A stretch of DNA of 36,077 nucleotides from Acidobacteriota bacterium (GTDB taxonomy: Bacteria > Acidobacteriota > Vicinamibacteria > Vicinamibacterales > UBA2999). Position numbers and translations under genes: made by a program. Within the stretch, counting starts at the first letter, position 1. Each line of letters begins with the position of its first letter. The notes beneath the pieces are model-generated. The model saw nothing but the letters and a program-made list of their open reading frames with translations, had not been told where the DNA came from and made no database searches. The stretch is from the NCBI GenBank assembly GCA_016184455.1, contig JACPCS010000075.1, forward strand, positions 1 to 36,077, in the 5' to 3' direction. Positions 17,061-24,795 of this stretch are shown in pieces.

Positions 17061-18105
17061 CCAGCTGCTCCACGACGCCGTCCCACGTCACCTGCGCGGC
17101 GCGCGCGCGGCCGCGCTCGCCAAGCTGCCGCACGAGCGCACGGTCGGCGGCAAGCCGCGAGATCGCCCCGCCGATCGCCTCCGGCTCCGGAAGACAGACG
17201 CACCCGTTTTCGCCGTCGCGGACGAACTCGAGCGTCCCGCCCGAGTCGGTGGCGGTGACGACCGGCTTGCTGCTCAGGAACGCTTCGAGCGTGACGTAGC
17301 CGTAGTCCTCGTCGAACGGCGCGTAAATCACTGCGAGCGCGCCGGCGTACAGCTGCACGAGATCGTCGGCCGTCGGACTCCCGGCGAAGACGATCCGATC
17401 GGCCACACCCGCGTCGGCAGCCGCCTGCTCGGCGAGGCGCCGCTGCGATCCCTCGCCCACGACGATCAAACGGAGCGGCGGAGGGACATGGCGCATGGCG
17501 CGGATCGCCAGGTCGGCGCGCTTGACGGCTTCGAGTCGCCCGACGACGAGCGCGTACTCGCCGTACTCGCCGGCGTGCAGGCGATCCGCGAGCGGCGGCG
17601 GGTGATAGAGCGGCTGCGCCCGAACGCCGTTGAATGTCTCGAGGCGCCGCGCCGTGTTCTGCGCGTTCGCGAACACGCGCCGGCACTCGCCCAGGACGAG
17701 CCGATCGAGCTCGATGAGGCGCCGGCGGAGGCCGACGTCCGCCTCGGTATGGTCGAAATCGCTGTACGGGGTGCCGCACAGCTCGTACGCGGCGCGATGC
17801 TGGTGGATCACCCACGCGACCTTGCGCGGATGCCGCGCGAAATAGCTCGGAAACCGCGTCGCGATCAGCAGGTCGACCGGCTGTGCGTTGCTGACCGACA
17901 GATCGAGCAGCCGCCACGCCGCGGCCTGCGCGAGGAGCTCCGATTTCGGATGCGCCCGGAACGGAACGGCGACCTTGTCCACGTCATAGCCGCGCCGACG
18001 CAATTGCTCGACGAGACCCCTGACGTGCAGCTCCGCTCCGCCTTCGACGAAGGGAACCTGGGCGTCGGCGACCACAATCCGGCGGATGGGCGTGTCAGGT
18101 GGCAA
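17053..18105 (-). CDS. Glycosyltransferase family 4 (group 1)
   Basis: A 350-residue retaining GT-B enzyme. The N-terminal domain starts at PIRRIVVADAQVPFVEGGAELHVRGL, with the GGAE acceptor loop. The C-terminal domain has VVGRLEAVKRADLAIRAM, IVVGEGSQ, and the nucleotide-sugar-binding motif FDEDYGYVTLEAFLSSKPVV, the family's EX7E equivalent. It transfers a sugar, most often hexose, from a nucleotide donor in the cytoplasm. The start seems to be TTG 18105, 11 bases into the ychF-like gene's end. First in the glycosyltransferase run after the YchF-like gene. Confidence 0.87.
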   Translation of the reverse strand: MPPDTPIRRIVVADAQVPFVEGGAELHVRGLVEQLRRRGYDVDKVAVPFRAHPKSELLAQAAAWRLLDLSVSNAQPVDLLIATRFPSYFARHPRKVAWVIHQHRAAYELCGTPYSDFDHTEADVGLRRRLIELDRLVLGECRRVFANAQNTARRLETFNGVRAQPLYHPPPLADRLHAGEYGEYALVVGRLEAVKRADLAIRAMRHVPPPLRLIVVGEGSQRRLAEQAAADAGVADRIVFAGSPTADDLVQLYAGALAVIYAPFDEDYGYVTLEAFLSSKPVVTATDSGGTLEFVRDGENGCVCLPEPEAIGGAISRLAADRALVRQLGERGRARAAQVTWDGVVEQLVG

Positions 18106-19183
18106 AGCGGAAGTTGATGATATCGCCGTCCTGGACGACGTACTCCTTCCCCTCGAGGCGCACTTCGCCGTGCTCGCGGCACGCCGCCATCGAGCCGCGC
18201 GCGACGAGCGCGTCGTAGGGGATCACCTCGGCGCGGATGAACCCGCGCTCGATGTCGGTGTGGATCTCGCCGGCCGCAACTTGTGCGCTCGTGCCGCGCG
18301 CAATCGACCAGGCGCGGCATTCGTCCTCGCCGACGGTGAAGAACGAGATGTAGCCGAGCAGGTCGTACGTCGCGCGAATCACGCGATCGAGCCCCGAAGT
18401 GGTCAGGCCCAGATCCGCGAGGAAGGCGGCCGCTTCTGCCGGCTCGAGCTGCGCGATCTCGAGCTCGATGGTCGCGCACAGGGCCACCGCGCCCGTGGCG
18501 GCGCGTGCCAGGAACGATGTCAGGCCGGTGTGCGCGGCCGCCTTCTCCACGCGTCCGCCGATCGACGCGACATCGGCCTCTTCCAGATTGATGACGAGCA
18601 GGAGCGGCTTGGCCGAGAGGAACTGGAATCCGCGCAGCCGCTTGAGATCGTCGCCCGTCAGCTCCAGCGCGCGCAGCGGCCGTCCTTCCTCGAGCGCGGC
18701 ACGGCACCGCTGCACGAGATCGCGCTCCTGTTTGAGCTCCGCGGTGTGGATCTTCTTGATGTCCTTCTCGAGGCGTTCGAGGCGCCGCTCGGTCACGGCG
18801 AGATCGGCCAGGACGAGCTCGTTCTCCATCGCCTGCGCGTCGCGCGCGGGATCGACCGAGCCGGACGGATGCGGCACCGCAGGACTTCCGAACGCGCGGA
18901 CGACGTGCACGAGCGCATCCGCGTTCTTGTAGCCGGCCACGTCGACGAGCGCCTGCGCGCCCGTGCGCGTCGGCGCGATCAAGTCGGTGAATTCAACTGT
19001 CGCCGGTACGCGTTTCCGCGGGTTGTACATCGCGGTCAGCACGTCCAGCCGCGGGTCCGGCACTCTCGAGATGCCGATGCTGACGTCTCCCTTGCCCCGG
19101 GGAGCCTCCTTCGCGCTGGTCATGAGCTGGAAGAGCGTCGACGTGCCGCTCGAGGGGAAGCCAATCAGCGCCGCATGAAGCAT
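18095..19183 (-). CDS. YchF-like (OBG-family) protein with degenerate P-loop
   Basis: A 362-residue protein with the full YchF architecture and length. Central sequence ELVLADLAVTERRLERLEKDI and C-terminal TGS-like domain (SFFTVGEDECRAW, AAGEIHTDIERGFIRAEVI, LEGKEYVVQDGDIINFRF) match the family closely, and the ATP-specificity motif NxxE is kept (NLEE). However, the Walker A motif reads GFPSSGTST at 8-16, with Thr14 in place of the essential Lys, and the G3/switch region (canonically DIAGLVKGASKGEGLGN) is replaced by DLIAPTRTG... It is probably not an active ATPase or binds nucleotide differently. The start is ATG 19183; upstream frame lies in a hairpin and repeat region. Confidence 0.85.
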   Translation of the reverse strand: MLHAALIGFPSSGTSTLFQLMTSAKEAPRGKGDVSIGISRVPDPRLDVLTAMYNPRKRVPATVEFTDLIAPTRTGAQALVDVAGYKNADALVHVVRAFGSPAVPHPSGSVDPARDAQAMENELVLADLAVTERRLERLEKDIKKIHTAELKQERDLVQRCRAALEEGRPLRALELTGDDLKRLRGFQFLSAKPLLLVINLEEADVASIGGRVEKAAAHTGLTSFLARAATGAVALCATIELEIAQLEPAEAAAFLADLGLTTSGLDRVIRATYDLLGYISFFTVGEDECRAWSIARGTSAQVAAGEIHTDIERGFIRAEVIPYDALVARGSMAACREHGEVRLEGKEYVVQDGDIINFRFAT

Positions 19184-19218
19184 GAACTGGCAGCCTAGCA
19201 CGCCACCTCGAGTCCCCT

Positions 19219-19247
19219 CCTTCACCGGGCTCTGACCCCGGTGAAGG
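19219..19247. repeat. Perfect 11-base stem hairpin upstream of ychF-like gene
   Basis: CCTTCACCGGG (19219-19229) pairs perfectly with CCCGGTGAAGG (19237-19247) around a 7-base loop. It lies in the spacer between the divergent ychF-like and mraZ genes. It could be a repeat or a 5' leader structure of the minus-strand transcript. Confidence 0.85.
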
Positions 19248-19255
19248 TCCCGATC

Positions 19256-19268
19256 GGGGTCTGACCCC
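19256..19268. repeat. Short palindrome GGGGTCTGACCCC
   Basis: A perfect palindrome with a 1-base centre. Its CTGACCCC half also occurs at 19232-19239 in the hairpin, so the two are probably parts of one repeat element. The rest of 19184-19344 shows no gene. Confidence 0.7.
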
Positions 19269-19344
19269 ATAGACGGACGCGCTCGAGGTCGCGAAACTCT
19301 GGCGAAAATTTGGCGCAACTCCAGATTTGTGAGTGGGTTATCGG

Positions 19345-19374
19345 TTGACATCGTTCGCGCGCCAGACTTACTAT
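19345..19374 (+). promoter_or_regulatory. Sigma70-type promoter of the dcw cluster
   Basis: A perfect TTGACA -35 box at 19345-19350, 18-base spacer, and TACTAT -10 box at 19369-19374 (four of six). Transcription should start near 19381, leaving a leader of about 18 bases before mraZ. Confidence 0.7.
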
Positions 19375-19378
19375 CCGT

Positions 19379-19412
19379 GTGGATTTTTGTGGAGCAAAGT
19401 GGAGCAAAGAGG
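19379..19412 (+). promoter_or_regulatory. MraZ operator boxes overlapping the mraZ start
   Basis: Four boxes in 10-base period: GTGG at 19379, 19389 and 19399 and a degenerate GAGG at 19409. The spacers give AAAGTGG-AGC-AAAGAGG at the end. MraZ of other bacteria binds direct repeats of this kind (TGGGN with 5-base spacers in E. coli, AAAGTGK-N3 in Mollicutes). Here they cover the transcription start, the ribosome-binding site (GGAG) and the GTG start codon. Confidence 0.65.
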
Positions 19413-19851
19413 CCTGCGAGGCAGCTCCCCGGCCCGCATCGACGACAAAGGCCGGCTGAAGGTGCCCACGATATTTCGGGGGGTCATTCAGGACCAGCAT
19501 GGGGCCGACGTCTTCGTGACGAGCCTGACGGGGGAGTGTGTCCGTATCTACCCGCTCCCGACGTGGCTCGCCATCGAGCGCAAGCTGCTGCAGATGCCGG
19601 CCAACCACCCGTCGCGCCTCAAGTTCCTCGATCGCGTGAACTACTACGGCCAGACCGGCGAGCTCGACGCGCAGGGGCGCGTCGTCATCCCGGCGCACCT
19701 GCGCGACAGCGCCGCCATCGTCGGCGACGTTCGCGTGTTCGGGCGCATCGATTATCTCGAGGTCTGGAACGAAGAACGGTTCCTCCACAAGCTCCAACGC
19801 GAGCCGTGGACCGACGACGATGGTCTCGGGCTGGCGGAACACGGGATCTGA
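19399..19851 (+). CDS. mraZ: Transcriptional regulator MraZ
   Basis: DNA-binding regulator of the dcw cluster, 150 residues. It has two AbrB-like half domains. The first begins LRGSSPARIDDKGRLKVPTIFR, with the DxKGR motif; the second has ELDAQGRVVIPAHLR, with the DxQGR motif. The end (VWNEERFLHKL) matches the family. The likely start is GTG 19399, with GGAG four bases upstream, which fits the usual short N-terminus; an in-frame ATG at 19333 lies upstream of the promoter and is rejected. The third operator box contains the start codon. The TGA stop lies in a 7-base tandem array. It is the first gene of the cluster and probably represses it. Confidence 0.88.
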   Translation: MEQRGLRGSSPARIDDKGRLKVPTIFRGVIQDQHGADVFVTSLTGECVRIYPLPTWLAIERKLLQMPANHPSRLKFLDRVNYYGQTGELDAQGRVVIPAHLRDSAAIVGDVRVFGRIDYLEVWNEERFLHKLQREPWTDDDGLGLAEHGI

Positions 19852-19894
19852 CTTGCGATTTGTGATTTGTGATTTCTGACTTGTGATTTGTGAC
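19846..19894 (+). repeat. Heptanucleotide tandem array at the mraZ stop
   Basis: Seven units of 7 bases: ATCTGAC, TTGCGAT, TTGTGAT, TTGTGAT, TTCTGAC, TTGTGAT, TTGTGAC. The mraZ TGA is in the first unit, and TGA recurs in all units but the second, closing all three frames. The remaining 11 bases lead to the rsmH ATG. No classic ribosome-binding site is clear. Confidence 0.92.
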
Positions 19895-19905
19895 GTGAGC
19901 CGGGG

Positions 19906-20787
19906 ATGCACGAGCCCGTCATGGTTACGGAGGTGCTCGAACACCTGGCGCCGGCGCGCGGCGGTCTCTTCGTCGACTGCACCGTCGGGGGTGGCGGGCA
20001 CGCGCGGGCGATTCTCGAAACGGGGGCGACGCGGCTCATCGGCCTCGATCGCGATCCCGACGCGCTGGCGCAGGCGGAGGCGGCGCTCGAGCCGTTCGGG
20101 TCGCGCGCGGAGCTGGTCCACAGCGATTACCGGCGGATCGACGAGGTGCTCGACGCGCGCGGCGTCGCGTCGGTCGACGGGCTCCTCGCAGATCTCGGGG
20201 TTTCGTCGATGCAGCTCGAGGCGCCGGGGCGCGGGTTCAGCTTCCGTCGCGACGAGCCGCTCGACATGCGGATGGATCGCACGACCGGGGCGACGGCGGC
20301 CGAGGCGATTGAACACGCGGACGAACGGACGCTCGCCGACGTGATCTACGAGTTCGGCGAGGAGCGCTACGCGAGGCGCATCGCGCGGGCCATCACGGAG
20401 GCGCGATCCGCAGGCGGGGTCCGGACGACGGGGCAGCTGGCGGACCTGGTCCGGCGCGCGATTCCGCGGCGGGGGCCGTCGCGCATCGACCCGGCGACGC
20501 GGACGTTTCAGGCGATCCGGATCTGGGTGAACCGGGAGCTCGAGGGGCTCGATGCATTTCTCGCGCAGGCGGCGCGGCGTCTCGCGCCGGGCGGGCGGAT
20601 GGTCGTGATCACCTTCCACTCGCTCGAGGACCGGATCGTGAAGCACACGCTGCGGTCGCTGCAGGCGGGCGGGGACGTCGGCCTGACCATCCGTACCAAG
20701 CGGCCGGCCGTGCCGAGCGAGGCCGAAATCGAACGCAACCCGCGCGCGCGCAGCGCGAAGCTGCGCGCCGCGGAAAGGCAGCGATGA
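19906..20787 (+). CDS. rsmH: 16S rRNA m4C1402 methyltransferase
   Basis: RsmH (MraW) methylates N4 of C1402 in 16S rRNA using S-adenosylmethionine. The protein has 293 residues. Conserved segments: MHEPVMVTEVLEHL at the start, SAM motif FVDCTVGGGGHA at 22-33, DGLLADLGVSSMQLE, GFSFRRDEPLDMRMD, the helical insert (DVIYEFGEERYARRIARAI), RTFQAIRIWVN, and VITFHSLEDRIVK near 240. All expected family motifs are present. ATG 19906 starts 11 bases after the tandem array. The stop overlaps ftsL by four bases. Confidence 0.96.
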   Translation: MHEPVMVTEVLEHLAPARGGLFVDCTVGGGGHARAILETGATRLIGLDRDPDALAQAEAALEPFGSRAELVHSDYRRIDEVLDARGVASVDGLLADLGVSSMQLEAPGRGFSFRRDEPLDMRMDRTTGATAAEAIEHADERTLADVIYEFGEERYARRIARAITEARSAGGVRTTGQLADLVRRAIPRRGPSRIDPATRTFQAIRIWVNRELEGLDAFLAQAARRLAPGGRMVVITFHSLEDRIVKHTLRSLQAGGDVGLTIRTKRPAVPSEAEIERNPRARSAKLRAAERQR

Positions 20788-21179
20788 AGACTCCAGAGAC
20801 GTTCGAATACGCGATCAGGAAGGACATTCGGAACAACCCGATCGTCCGCGAAGTCGACCGCGACCGGCATCGCGAGATGTGGCGGACGGCGGCGATCTGC
20901 GTCTTTCTGGTGGCCGTGGTGTTGTTCTGGGCGTGGCAGCACTTCGAGCTGCTGCGGCACGGATACCGGCTCGAGCAGATGCAGCGCGAGCGCGCGTCGG
21001 AGGCCGAGGTCAATCGCCATCTGCGGCTCGAGATCGAGACGCTGCGGTCGCCGATCCGGATCGAGCAGCTCGCGACCGATCGCCTCCACATGGTGACGCC
21101 AGGGCCGCAGGACGCCTCCGTCATCGAGCGCGTGCTGCCGCCGCCGTCGCCGCCGCAGTCGGCCGTGGCACGACGCTAG
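20784..21179 (+). CDS. ftsL: Cell division protein FtsL-like
   Basis: A 131-residue bitopic protein with a cytoplasmic N-terminus of about 34 residues, one hydrophobic helix (about 35-52, TAAICVFLVAVVLFWAW), and a periplasmic heptad-type coiled-coil region (EQMQRERASEAEVNRHLRLE). The short motif LRSPIRIEQLATDRLHM near 88-103 is typical of FtsL. The C-terminus is Pro/Ser-rich. FtsL joins FtsQ and FtsB to recruit FtsW and FtsI to the divisome. Sequence conservation in FtsL is low, so the call rests on layout and position between rsmH and ftsI. Confidence 0.9.
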   Translation: MKTPETFEYAIRKDIRNNPIVREVDRDRHREMWRTAAICVFLVAVVLFWAWQHFELLRHGYRLEQMQRERASEAEVNRHLRLEIETLRSPIRIEQLATDRLHMVTPGPQDASVIERVLPPPSPPQSAVARR

Positions 21180-21202
21180 CGATCGAGAGGGGACGGCAGC
21201 CA

Positions 21203-23284
21203 GTGGCGGACAGGACCGCATTGCACCCCGGCGCACAACCGCCGCGCCCTGGGGACCCCGCATTCGAGTGGCGCACCGTCGTCAGGCGCCGGCTCGTCGT
21301 TGCCGCTCTCGGGCTGGCAGCGTGGTCCGCGGCCATTGAGGCGCGCCTCGTCTACCTGCAGGTGAACCGGCACGACGACCTGACCTCGCGCGCCGAGCGC
21401 CAGCAGCTCCGCACCATCGAGACCGCCGCCAAACGCGGTGACATTCTCGACCGCAACGGCCGGGTGCTCGCCTACAGCGTCGACGCCGAGTCCATCTACG
21501 CGGTGCCGACCGACATCAATGACCCCGCCAAGGCCGCCTCGGCGCTCTGCGACGCACTGGACGACTGCCACGCGCGCGAGCGGCAGGCGATCGCCGATCG
21601 GATTCGCCGCGGTCGTGCGTTTGCGTACGTGCGGCGGCAGGTGTCCCCCGATGAGGCGCGCCGCGTCGCCGCGCTCGGCCTGCAGGGGATCGGCTTCATG
21701 AAGGAGAGCCGCCGCTTCTACCCGAACAAGGAGCTGGCGGCGCCCGTGCTCGGCTACGTCGGCATCGACAACAACGGGCTGAACGGCCTCGAGGCGACCT
21801 ACGACTCGTTGATCAAAGGGCGTCCGGGCACCGTGCTCGTCCAGACCGACGCGCGTCGTCAGGCGTTCAGCCGCATCGAGCGGCCGCCCACGGCCGGCGG
21901 GACCCTCGAGCTGACGATCGACCAGTACCTGCAGCACGTCGCGGAGCGCGAACTGCGGGCGGGCGTCGTGTCGGCCGGTGCAGCCGGCGGGTCGGTCGTG
22001 GTGATGGACCCGCGGACCGGCGAGATTCTCGCGCTCGCCAACTGCCCGACCTTCAATCCGAACGCCTATCGCGAGTACGTGGACGACGAGCGGCGCAATC
22101 GCGCGGTCCAAGATCTGTACGAGCCCGGATCGACCTTCAAGATCGTTACAGCGAGTGCGGCGCTGGAGGACCACCTCCTCGGCCCCGAGAGCCCCATCGA
22201 GACGAGTCCCGGGCGGATCCAGTTCGGATCGCGCGTGATCGACGAGGATCGCGGCCACAACTACGGCCTGCTGACGTTCACGGATGTGATCGTCAAGTCG
22301 AGCAACGTCGGAGCGGTCAGGGTGGGCCTGCAGCTCGGCCCGGAGCGGATGGGGACGTACGTGCAGCGGTTCGGCTTCGGCCGCCGAACGTCGCCCGATT
22401 TTCCCGGTGAGAGCCCTGGCATCGTCTGGAGCGCCGCGCGGCTGACCGACAGCGCGCTCGCATCGGTGTCTATGGGGTATCAGGTGGGCGTGACGCCGCT
22501 GCAGATGGCCGGCGCCGTGAGCGCGGTCGCCAACGGCGGCGAGCTCGTCGAGCCGAGGGTGGTGCGCGCGGTGATTACGGGGGGCTCTCGCGCCGTCGTG
22601 CCGCGCAAGGTGATCCGCCGCGCCGTCTCTCCCGCGACCGCAGCGGCGCTGACCGACATCATGGAGCAGGTCGTCGATCGCGGCACCGGCACCCGCGCGA
22701 AGATCGCCGGGTTCACCGTGGCGGGCAAGACCGGCACGGCACAGAAGGTCGTCAACGGGCGCTACTCGTCCTCCGAGTACAACGTCTCGTTTGTCGGCTT
22801 CGTTCCGTCGCGCCAGCCGGCGTTCGCGATCGTGGTCGTCGTCGACTCGCCGCATGCGGCGCCGCCGTACGGCGGCACGGTCGCGGCGCCGATCTTTCAG
22901 CGCATCGCGGCCGAGGCGCTGAGGCTGAACGGTGTTCCGCCGTCGATCAATCCCGCGCCGCCGATCATCGTGGCGCGCCGCCAGACGGCGCCGCCGCAGC
23001 CCGCGCCGGCGACGGTGCCCGCGATCGTGACGCTCGGCGGCGATGCCGCCGCATCGGCCGGGCTGGTGCCGGATCTCCGCGGCCTGGGTGCCCGCGATGC
23101 GCTGCGGATGCTCGCGCAGCTGGGGCTGAACGCGCGCGTCTACGGCACGGGCGTCGTCGTCGACCAGGATCCTCCTCCCGGAAGCGCGATCGTGCGGGGC
23201 GCGGTGTCCACCCTCAGGCTGGAACGCCACGGGGAGGCCGCCGTGCCGGTTGCGACCGCGGGCACGCCGGGCGGAGGGCCATGA
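21203..23284 (+). CDS. ftsI: Peptidoglycan transpeptidase FtsI (PBP3) with a PASTA domain
   Basis: Septal transpeptidase, 693 residues. One membrane helix lies at about 31-45, followed by the PBP dimer domain starting near RGDILDRNGRVLAYS. The transpeptidase domain has the active-site SxxK at 310-313 (STFK), SSN at 366-368, and KTG at 509-511. Residues about 620-675 (LVPDLRGLGARDALRMLAQL, VVVDQDPPPGS) form one PASTA repeat, after an Ala/Pro-rich linker. The GTG at 21203 has GAGAGGGGA about 9 bases upstream; the longer open frame overlaps ftsL and is not real. The stop overlaps murE by four bases. Confidence 0.94.
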   Translation: MADRTALHPGAQPPRPGDPAFEWRTVVRRRLVVAALGLAAWSAAIEARLVYLQVNRHDDLTSRAERQQLRTIETAAKRGDILDRNGRVLAYSVDAESIYAVPTDINDPAKAASALCDALDDCHARERQAIADRIRRGRAFAYVRRQVSPDEARRVAALGLQGIGFMKESRRFYPNKELAAPVLGYVGIDNNGLNGLEATYDSLIKGRPGTVLVQTDARRQAFSRIERPPTAGGTLELTIDQYLQHVAERELRAGVVSAGAAGGSVVVMDPRTGEILALANCPTFNPNAYREYVDDERRNRAVQDLYEPGSTFKIVTASAALEDHLLGPESPIETSPGRIQFGSRVIDEDRGHNYGLLTFTDVIVKSSNVGAVRVGLQLGPERMGTYVQRFGFGRRTSPDFPGESPGIVWSAARLTDSALASVSMGYQVGVTPLQMAGAVSAVANGGELVEPRVVRAVITGGSRAVVPRKVIRRAVSPATAAALTDIMEQVVDRGTGTRAKIAGFTVAGKTGTAQKVVNGRYSSSEYNVSFVGFVPSRQPAFAIVVVVDSPHAAPPYGGTVAAPIFQRIAAEALRLNGVPPSINPAPPIIVARRQTAPPQPAPATVPAIVTLGGDAAASAGLVPDLRGLGARDALRMLAQLGLNARVYGTGVVVDQDPPPGSAIVRGAVSTLRLERHGEAAVPVATAGTPGGGP

Positions 23285-24795
23285 CCGCGCGGGAGCTGCT
23301 GCAGGCGCTCGCGCGCGCGGTCTCGGCGGCCGAACACATCGAGGTGCCCTCCGATCGGGCGCTCGACGTGACGTGTCGGGGCGTGACGCACGACTCTCGG
23401 CGTGTCGAGCCCGGATGGGTGTTCGTGGCGCTGCGCGGGCTGAAGACCGACGGCACCGCGTTTGCGCCGCAGGCGATCGCCGCCGGCGCCGCAGCCGTCG
23501 TGGCCGAGCGTGCTCCGGACGCGCCGTCGCCCGCGCCGTGGATCGTCGTTCGGGATGCGCGGCTTGCGCTGGCGCTCCTGGCGTCGGAGTTCTTCGGCCA
23601 CCCGAGCCGGACGATGCGCGTCGTCGGCATCACCGGCACGAACGGGAAGACGACGACGAGCTACCTGGTCGCCGCGATCTTCGAGGCCGCGGGCGTCAGG
23701 TGCGGGGTGCTGGGCACGGTGATGTACCGGATTGGCGATCGGGAGTTCGCGGCGGAGCGGACGACGCCCGAGGCGCCCGAACTGCAGGGGTTCATGCACG
23801 ACATGGTCGCGGCGGGTTGCGGAGCGTGCGCGATGGAAGTGTCGTCGCACGCGCTCGCGCTGCGCCGCGCCGACGGCATTCACTTTGCGGCGGGCGTCTT
23901 CACGAACCTGACGCGCGACCACCTCGATTTCCACGGCAGCATGGAGGAGTACTTCGCTGCCAAGCGCCGCCTGTTCGAGCTGCTCCCGCCGGAGGCGCCG
24001 GCGGCCGTCAATCTCGACGATCCGCGCGGCGCGGCGATTGTCGAGGTGGCACGCCGGCCGGTCACGTACGCCGTGAATCGCCACGCCGACGTCACGCCGG
24101 GGCCGTTTGCCGTATCGCTCGAGGGGCTCACGTTCGATGTCCACACGCCGCGGGGCGACGCGCACGTCAGGTCGCCGCTGGTTGGACGGCCGAATATCTA
24201 CAACATCCTCGCCGCGGTGAGCGCCACCACCGCGCTCGATCTGCCGCTCGACGCGGTCGAGCGCGGGATCGCGCAGCTCCCCGGCGTCCCCGGTCGCTTC
24301 GAGCGGGTGTCGTCTTCGGACGACGACATCACCGTGTTCGTCGATTACGCACACACGGACGACGCGCTGCGGAACCTGCTCGAGACGGCGCGGCCGCTCG
24401 CGGCGCGCCGGCTCATCACGGTGTTTGGCGCCGGCGGCGACCGCGACCGCAGCAAGCGGCCGCTCATGGGCATGGTCGCCGCTCGCCTCAGCGACGTCGC
24501 CGTCGTCACGTCGGACAACCCGCGGTCGGAAGACCCGCAGCGGATTCTCGACGAGATCAACCTCGGCGCGCAGCAGGAGGCGCGGCAGCGCCATGTCGAG
24601 GTCCTGACGATCGTCGACCGGCGCGACGCGATTCTGTACGCCGTGCGCGAGGCATCCGCGGGCGATCTGGTCCTCGTCGCCGGCAAAGGGCACGAGAAGT
24701 ACCAGGAGATCGGCGGGACGCGGCTCCCGTTTGACGATGTGGCGGTCGCGCGGGAAGCGCTTCGGGCGCGGCGCGACAGGTTGCGGGTTGGGTGA
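23281..24795 (+). CDS. murE: UDP-MurNAc-tripeptide synthetase (mDAP-adding ligase)
   Basis: Adds meso-diaminopimelate to UDP-MurNAc-L-Ala-D-Glu, cytoplasmic. The protein has 504 residues, a normal length. ATP-loop ITGTNGKTTT is at 117-126, TTPEAPELQ, MEVSSHAL, FTNLTRDHLDFHGSMEEYFAAKRRLF (carbamylated Lys near 228), and the DNPR motif at 412-415, which marks mDAP rather than Lys specificity. Also ends VAGKGHEKYQ. The peptide is therefore of the DAP type. ATG 23281 is in ATGA overlap with ftsI; the C-terminus overlaps murF by 8 bases. Confidence 0.96.
   Translation: MTARELLQALARAVSAAEHIEVPSDRALDVTCRGVTHDSRRVEPGWVFVALRGLKTDGTAFAPQAIAAGAAAVVAERAPDAPSPAPWIVVRDARLALALLASEFFGHPSRTMRVVGITGTNGKTTTSYLVAAIFEAAGVRCGVLGTVMYRIGDREFAAERTTPEAPELQGFMHDMVAAGCGACAMEVSSHALALRRADGIHFAAGVFTNLTRDHLDFHGSMEEYFAAKRRLFELLPPEAPAAVNLDDPRGAAIVEVARRPVTYAVNRHADVTPGPFAVSLEGLTFDVHTPRGDAHVRSPLVGRPNIYNILAAVSATTALDLPLDAVERGIAQLPGVPGRFERVSSSDDDITVFVDYAHTDDALRNLLETARPLAARRLITVFGAGGDRDRSKRPLMGMVAARLSDVAVVTSDNPRSEDPQRILDEINLGAQQEARQRHVEVLTIVDRRDAILYAVREASAGDLVLVAGKGHEKYQEIGGTRLPFDDVAVAREALRARRDRLRVG

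Noticed and set aside
19184..19344. tRNA or other structured RNA gene in the spacer
   Set aside because: Only hairpins are seen; no cloverleaf or known RNA pattern.
19333..19398. Upstream ATG for mraZ
   Set aside because: It lies before the TTGACA/TACTAT promoter, and the added residues are not found in MraZ; GTG 19399 fits the family.
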